Positions 59,505 to 64,000 of a DNA stretch of 64,000 bases are shown here, piece by piece. Below the pieces are notes generated by a model, which made no database searches, was not told where the DNA came from, and saw only the letters and a list, made by a program, of their open reading frames with translations. The stretch comes from Chaetoderma sp. LZ-2023a (Eukaryota; Mollusca; Caudofoveata; Chaetodermatida; Chaetodermatidae), in assembly GCA_034401795.1 (NCBI GenBank), contig CM067370.1:104787387-104851386 (forward strand), read 5' to 3'. Position numbers and translations under genes: made by a program. Position 1 is the stretch's first letter; each line of letters begins with the position of its first letter.

Positions 59505-59666
59505 ATGGGCCGTCATACCGGTGACACTAATAGTTGGGATGAAACAGTGAGGTTCAATCTCCGTGGCAATGGTCGCATGCCCACTGGGACATTATTGTTC
59601 CACCGGCTCTTTGTACTTTCCGGAGAGTCGCGATATGAGGTCCGTTACCCCGAGAACCGTAGCTAA
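59505..59666 (+). CDS. Small ORF of long element, copy D (53 aa)
   Basis: MGRHTGDTNSWDETV is followed by an aligned F, R and NGR, then diverged sequence to a TAA. In the 11-residue TGDTNSWDETV stretch five codons differ from copy B, all synonymously, including Ser TCG versus AGT. This argues that the reading frame was translated and selected. No known domain. Confidence 0.55.
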   Translation: MGRHTGDTNSWDETVRFNLRGNGRMPTGTLLFHRLFVLSGESRYEVRYPENRS

Positions 59667-59762
59667 CCAGCCCTCCCGCGCATCCTGTGGATGGAGTGGA
59701 GCAGCAGACCCGACCAGCGTGTAGCCCCCCCCCCTCTCCCCCGATATACACCTGCAGCTACA

Positions 59763-60395
59763 ACAGCTATCGTCGTTGCTTTAGTCGCCGCCACCACAGT
59801 AGCTGCTACTGCTGTTAAAGTGATGTTAATCTCATCATAAATGTTGTTTTGCACGGATAGATTATGGTTTATAGATTCCATATCAGTTCCCTTATCCGTT
59901 TGACAATTTCTCTGATTTGTAACATCGCATAAATGGTGAACAGTGAGCGCCACCATTTTGTATCCTCGAGCAATAGTGTGTGATGTCATGTAAAGGTCAA
60001 TGCATTGCATTCTTTATTATGTAATAATCATCCTGTTGAATATTTGAAACTAGTTTGACTGGAAGTTGTTAGTTTCAAAATATTCAACAGCTTTCCTGTA
60101 TGGTTGCTTTTATGTCACATTGCCAGACTATGCCTTTATTGACTGGCCGTATATACCGAGGCAAGCACGCCAGGTTCTTTCTGATTGGTTGAAAATTAAA
60201 GCATGAAGCCATCATAGGCTGTAGAACTATATCAAGATTTAACTACTAAAGCCTGAATATCTATGTTTAACGGCGTAATAAAAAACTTAAAGTTTCATGC
60301 ATAGCTTGAGTGGGATGTTATATCACCTGAATAGGTATTGTGAGATGAGGTTAGTTCTCCTTTAACAAATAATGCCTAGAGCTTTGCTGTCTATT
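59763..60395. other. No gene; foldback core at 60030-60112
   Basis: 59763-59830 is CNN-triplet-like sequence. At 60030-60112 CTGTTGAATATTTGAAACTA and its near complement AGTTTCAAAATATTCAACAG face each other. This motif recurs at about 22680, 23905, 50265, 52500, 54045, 61105 and 63080. Nothing else recognised. Confidence 0.6.
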
Positions 60396-60396
60396 C

Positions 60397-60501
60397 ACAC
60401 CACCACCACCACCGCCACCACCACCACCACAGCCACCAGCACCTCAATCACCACCACTACCACTACCACCACCACCACCACCACCACCACCACCACCACC
60501 A
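60397..60501. repeat. (CCA)n microsatellite
   Basis: About 100 bp of CCA/ACC triplets with few interruptions. Confidence 0.95.
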
Positions 60502-60783
60502 AATGTCACAGACATGCCTTGTCCTGTGTTGGCTATGCTGTGATTTAAATAAGCGTTCAACATGCTCAAACCGTTAATCATGTGTTGGTTACTGATTGAT
60601 ATTTGTGGAGCTTCAACAAAGTAACTTCCTGATCAGACAGAATGGAGGTAAGCGATGTTATAACATGAAGACCATACGCGACTTACTTAGCCATAGCCAA
60701 TACACATTTACATCCTTCATTTCCTCAATTCATGTTTTCATTTATAATATGGGCAAAATATTGTAGAGTAACTTTAAGGCAAT

Positions 60784-61021
60784 TTAACCCTTTCACGACG
60801 AGCCAGCCCAAACCGGCCTCTGTAGTGGTCTTCTGGAATGCTCATTTGCAGGCCAAGAGAAGACTATTGTTGAAAGTTTCCCACTAGAATGACTGGCTCG
60901 ATAACCGAGCCAGTCATTCCAGTGGTAAACTTTCAAAAATAGTATTCTCTTAGCCTGCAAAAGGTCATCTAGTGAATAAATATTTTAATTTTTTGAACAA
61001 ATTTTGTCATTAAAGGGTTAA
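60784..61021. mobile_element. TTAA-flanked foldback MITE (family 1), copy 4 (best preserved)
   Basis: TTAA-CCCTTTCACGA at the left (60784) and TCATTAAAGGG-TTAA at the right (61018-61021). The arms continue inward through GGCCTCTGTAGTGGTC and GCAGGCCAAGAGAAGAC and meet at the near-perfect core GACTGGCTCGATAACCGAGC. Confidence 0.9.
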
Positions 61022-61189
61022 CTGCAGTTTGTTGACAGCATTAGCCTTATGTTAAATTGTATTATCCTTTGCTCGTTACAGAGCAGATACGAATGCTGCG
61101 GAATATTTTGAATATAATTTGTCTCGGAGCTGTTGTGGCCTCTGGAATTTCATGGGTTAAGGTTATAATATATATCGTCATCGACAGCG

Positions 61190-61335
61190 CGAATATGGGA
61201 TGAATGAACGAAGGAACGAACGAATGGGTGAGTTTCGGCGGGTTGGCAAGATGGGAAGGCGGACGGACAGATGGACAGATAGGCGGACAGGGTGGGTGGG
61301 CAGGTGGGTGGTGGTGGTGGTAATAATAATAAAAC
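61190..61335. repeat. GA/GGACA low-complexity and GGT/AAT triplets
   Basis: GAACGAAG-like, GGACAGATGGACAGAT-like and GTGGTGGTGG/AATAATAAT runs in series. No coding meaning. 61340-62000 beyond it shows nothing recognised. Confidence 0.8.
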
Positions 61336-62005
61336 ATCTAGCTTAAATTATGCCTTTTCATAAAAAATATTGCTTCAGGCATACATTCAGCTGCTCGGCA
61401 ATTATACAGACGCAGACCTTTTAAATAAATAAATATACGGGGGATTTCCCTGCTGATAAAACATGTTTAACCACTAAAACACGGAATTCTCAGATTCCTT
61501 CCTTCAACTTCCATTCATAAGCTAACAAGTTCTCATTTCGGAAGCAATTTTACTGTAAGACGCTGTTGTCTAACACATCAACAACTTTCGACAATCTCAC
61601 TTTCAGCCGTCCCTAGCAGTCTAGCATCTAGGCCTATACCAGCCTTTCCTTTTCTGACTGTAATAATTAGCTAATATCAATACAATACTGTAATACTTAA
61701 AAACATATAAACCCCAAGCTGAAAATTTTACCCGAACAAAGATTTCAACTGTGTGCAATGATTGGGAGCGAGAATGCTGGAGAAAACGTACAGTCGTGAT
61801 GTTAAAATCTGAAGTAAGGTAAAAATTTAAATAGCGTAGGTTTAGACATAATCAGGCAACCTGAATTCTAATTATTAATAACGAGTAGTGTAAGTATTTG
61901 GGACTAAAATACCACGAGTCGTTTTGTAAGATTAGCATCGCTTTGTCCATTGGAATAGGTAAGCCTACGATTTGAAAGTTTTCAAAATATTTTACGAAAT
62001 ACAGC

Positions 62006-62257
62006 ACACTCTTATCAGCCAAAAGTGGCCTCTGCAGTTGGGTTTGAGAAATGTCCATTTGCAGACCAAGAGAAGACAATTTTCCAAAATTTACGACTGG
62101 AATGACTGGCGCGATAGCCGAGCAATTAATTCCAGTGGTCAATTTTCAAAAATAGTCTTCTCTTGGTCTGCAAATTGACATATTCTTTGAAAAAAAATGT
62201 ACATTTTCTTGAAAAATGTACATTTTCTTGAAAAATGTAAAGCTTAAAGGGGTTTAA
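62006..62257. mobile_element. TTAA-type foldback MITE (family 1), copy 5
   Basis: Shares ATCAGCCAAAAGTGGCCTCT, GAAATGTCCATTTGCAGACC and the (mutated) core GACTGGCGCGATAGCCGAGC. A 20 bp unit (TGTACATTTTCTTGAAAAA) is triplicated near the right end; TTAA at 62254-62257. Confidence 0.82.
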
Positions 62258-62589
62258 CCCGCCTTATGGAGCACTAATGACAGGTGGTCTCTTAACACAG
62301 GTGTCTCACTATATGATACGTATTTAGGGACCACAAGATGGCGGTTCCTTCAGACAGATGTCTCAAGGTACCACAGTCATTTGACCCCACAGACAGGTGG
62401 TTTCCAGGACAGGTGTAATTGTACACTTAAGCGATCACCTCTCTTTCGGAGCCAGAATGTGGTAGTTCTTTAAGACAGGTGAGCAAAAGGCCAGATGCCT
62501 CAAAGAACCACCTTCATTTTGTCTCCAAAAGTTATTGTCACATAGGCTTATCAAGTGGTTTGTATTAAGAGATCGCTTGTCTATATAGG

Positions 62590-62940
62590 GATCCAATTCT
62601 AGCTAAGTCCCGCATACGTTTGAGTGTGTTCGGATGGATTTATATACTTTAGACTCTGAATTCCCAGAATCCCAATTTCAAGGTAACTCTACAGGTAAGT
62701 TGTTGAATTGATTAAAACTAATATTACTCAGAACTGTTCCTACCTATGGCAACAACAGGTGCCAGTCAAAGTAGTTTCAAATATTCAACATAATGTTTAT
62801 TAAATTGTACGTTCATCAACGACATACAATTCGTAAACTCGACGGACGTTTCAAGCTGTCGAGTTACAATGCGTCATTATGATTGTGACGCCAGCCGTAA
62901 TTAATTATGACGTCATATACTTGAGTGACAGATCTCTAAA
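62590..62940. mobile_element. CRE-bearing MITE (family 2), degenerate copy 5
   Basis: CTAGCTAAGTCCCGC, ACAGGTAAGTTGTTGAAT, AAAGTAGTTTCAAATATTCA, ATGTTTATTAAATTGTA and TATGACGTCATATAC occur in the family's order; the ends are eroded. Confidence 0.65.
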
Positions 62941-63264
62941 ATCTCTCTGCTTCAGAAGGTGGGCGCTTACTCAATGTTTCGCCGTCAAATATTCACTTTC
63001 TATATAGGCCTATAGGAAAGAGGTTAACCCAATAACACCCACAGACCATAATAAAACATTCTTTAAGATGTGGTAAATATTATGTTGAATATTCTGAAAC
63101 TAATTTGGCTGGAAGATGTTGCTTCCTATGGCAGCTCCCACCAAACTAGTTTCAAATTATTCTACAATTTTCCTGCGTAGCTGTCTTGAAATTGAGACAC
63201 CGTGATTTTAAGTGTTAAAAGGTTAATCTACAAAGCATAGCCATTCTTAACAATGTTGAATCCT

Positions 63265-63460
63265 TTAACACCCAGGCCGGCCAAAATCAGATTCTTCAGT
63301 AGCCTTAAGAAATGTCCATCTGGAGGCCAAGAGAAGTATAATTTTGAAAATTTACCACTGGAATGACTGGCTTGATAACCGAGCCAGCCATTCTAGTTGG
63401 ACATTTTCAAAATAGTCTTCTGTTGATCTGCAAATGAACATTTTCTTTTTAATTTTTTTT
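63265..63460. mobile_element. TTAA-type foldback MITE (family 1), copy 6, right end replaced
   Basis: TTAACACCCAGGCCGGCCAAA start and core GACTGGCTTGATAACCGAGC. The expected AAAGGGTTAA end is missing; the hairpin at 63463 takes its place. Confidence 0.8.
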
Positions 63461-63462
63461 GT

Positions 63463-63696
63463 TGTATTTGACGGTTAACGTGATAATAGTCCTCGATCGT
63501 TATGTGTGCACAATTCATCGTCAATACACCTTTCCCACATTGAGGGTTGATTTAGGTGAATCCCGCCGTAATTACGACAATGTGGGAAAGGTGTATTGAC
63601 GATGAATTGTGCACATAACGATCGAGTACTATTATCACGTTAACCGTCAAATATAACAACTGAGGGTTGATTTAGGTGAATCCCGCCGTAATTACG
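63463..63696. repeat. ~75 bp inverted repeat whose loop is duplicated outside
   Basis: Left arm about 63466-63542 and right arm about 63578-63653 are inverted copies with one mismatch and a 2 bp indel. The 36 bp between them (63541-63576, TGAGGGTTGATTTAGG…) is repeated without change at 63661-63696, exactly 120 bp away. Confidence 0.9.
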
Positions 63697-63789
63697 TCAG
63701 AGTACCGCTGCTGGTTGGTAAAGTAAAAAAACAAGCAGTGGCCAGCATTGAGTTACTATTGCACTGAAAAACACCACAATATGATTACT

Positions 63790-63958
63790 AAGCCGACCAA
63801 AACCGGTCTCTGCAATGGTCTTAAGGAAGGTCCATTTGCATGCCAATTGAAGACTAATTTCGTAAATTATCAGAAATGGTCTTCTCTTGGCCTGTAAATG
63901 GACATTCAATAAACAAATATTTTGATTTCTTGACCAGATTTAGGCAGCAAATGGTTAA
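63790..63958. mobile_element. Family 1 MITE, copy 7, lacking the hairpin core
   Basis: AAAACCGGTCTCTGCAATGG, GGTCCATTTGCATGCCAATT and the right half (GGTCTTCTCTTGGCCTG, AAATGGTTAAAGG) are present. The GACTGGCTCG palindrome is missing, leaving a ~170 bp element. Confidence 0.75.
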
Positions 63959-64000
63959 AGGCTAATTTATTTATTTTTTTGACATCTTCATCTTCATCCC

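Larger units (their letters stand above)
56353..59762 (+). mobile_element. Long TGTAG…CTACA element, copy D (3.41 kb, most diverged)
   Basis: Starts TGTAGCGCGGATCGGCCGG and ends in GCAGCTACA. Homology with copies A-C is patchy but colinear: TCCCAGCTTGGCTGGGTACG near the start, the CRE-TATA core (56871-56894), AGGACCGCAGTACG…TACAGCAACATTA near 57945, TTTTACACTGAGGTCACT near 58015, GCAGGGATACCTC near 59320, ATATATTTTTAG at 59459-59470, then the small ORF. Its size suggests a full-length unit is about 3.4 kb. The heat-shock element of A and B is not visible here. Confidence 0.75.

Overview
This is a eukaryotic, very repeat-rich window, most likely from a marine invertebrate. The evidence is split genes with GT-AG introns, a Tc1 transposon with 97% identical copies, a decayed Ty3/gypsy retrotransposon, several LINE fragments, foldback MITEs and kilobase-scale minisatellites. 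The species cannot be fixed from sequence alone; an echinoderm, hemichordate, cephalochordate or lophotrochozoan would all fit. No rRNA, tRNA or CRISPR was seen.

Two host genes can be assembled from exons. (1) On the minus strand, a rhodopsin-like GPCR of 354 residues has exon 1 at 23662-23199 and exon 2 at 15175-14575, joined across an 8.0 kb intron that splits the codon of the TM3 'DRY' arginine. (2) On the plus strand, a 177-residue four-helix protein of the claudin/PMP22 type has exons at 51091-51286, 52113-52262 and 54343-54530. Both genes have introns loaded with transposons and satellites.

Layout: 0.5-2.2 kb, Tc1 copy A. 3.2-10.9 kb, decayed Ty3/gypsy element (minus) bracketed by a ~130 bp direct repeat. 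10.9-14.2 kb, copy A of an unnamed long element (minus). 14.6-23.7 kb, GPCR gene, whose intron holds Tc1 copy B, a CR1-like LINE and mirrored minisatellites. 24.0-25.4 kb, truncated LINE. 26.9-27.6 kb, decayed LINE with an RNase H. 28.5-31.1 kb, wreck of a widespread multicopy ORF. 33.0-38.9 kb, an ~11 bp-unit satellite with an internal polarity switch. 39.8-42.6 and 44.5-46.75 kb, copies B and C of the long element, with a LINE between them. 49.8-56 kb, claudin-like gene and MITEs. 56.35-59.76 kb, copy D of the long element. 60-64 kb, MITEs and a hairpin with a duplicated loop.

The most interesting material is the long-element family (copies A-D). Copies A, B and D start with TGTAG, and B, C and D end with CTACA. 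A, B and D carry the same Pol II-type promoter (TGACGTCA, then a TATA-like box at fixed spacing), and A and B add a perfect heat-shock element 85-86 bp upstream. A long leader with a conserved acceptor-like (A/T)TTTTAG leads to a short ORF. In B, C and D an 11-residue motif of this ORF is invariant while the underlying codons differ only synonymously. In copy A the same leader runs instead into the Ty3/gypsy block, with the switch at the position of the start codon.
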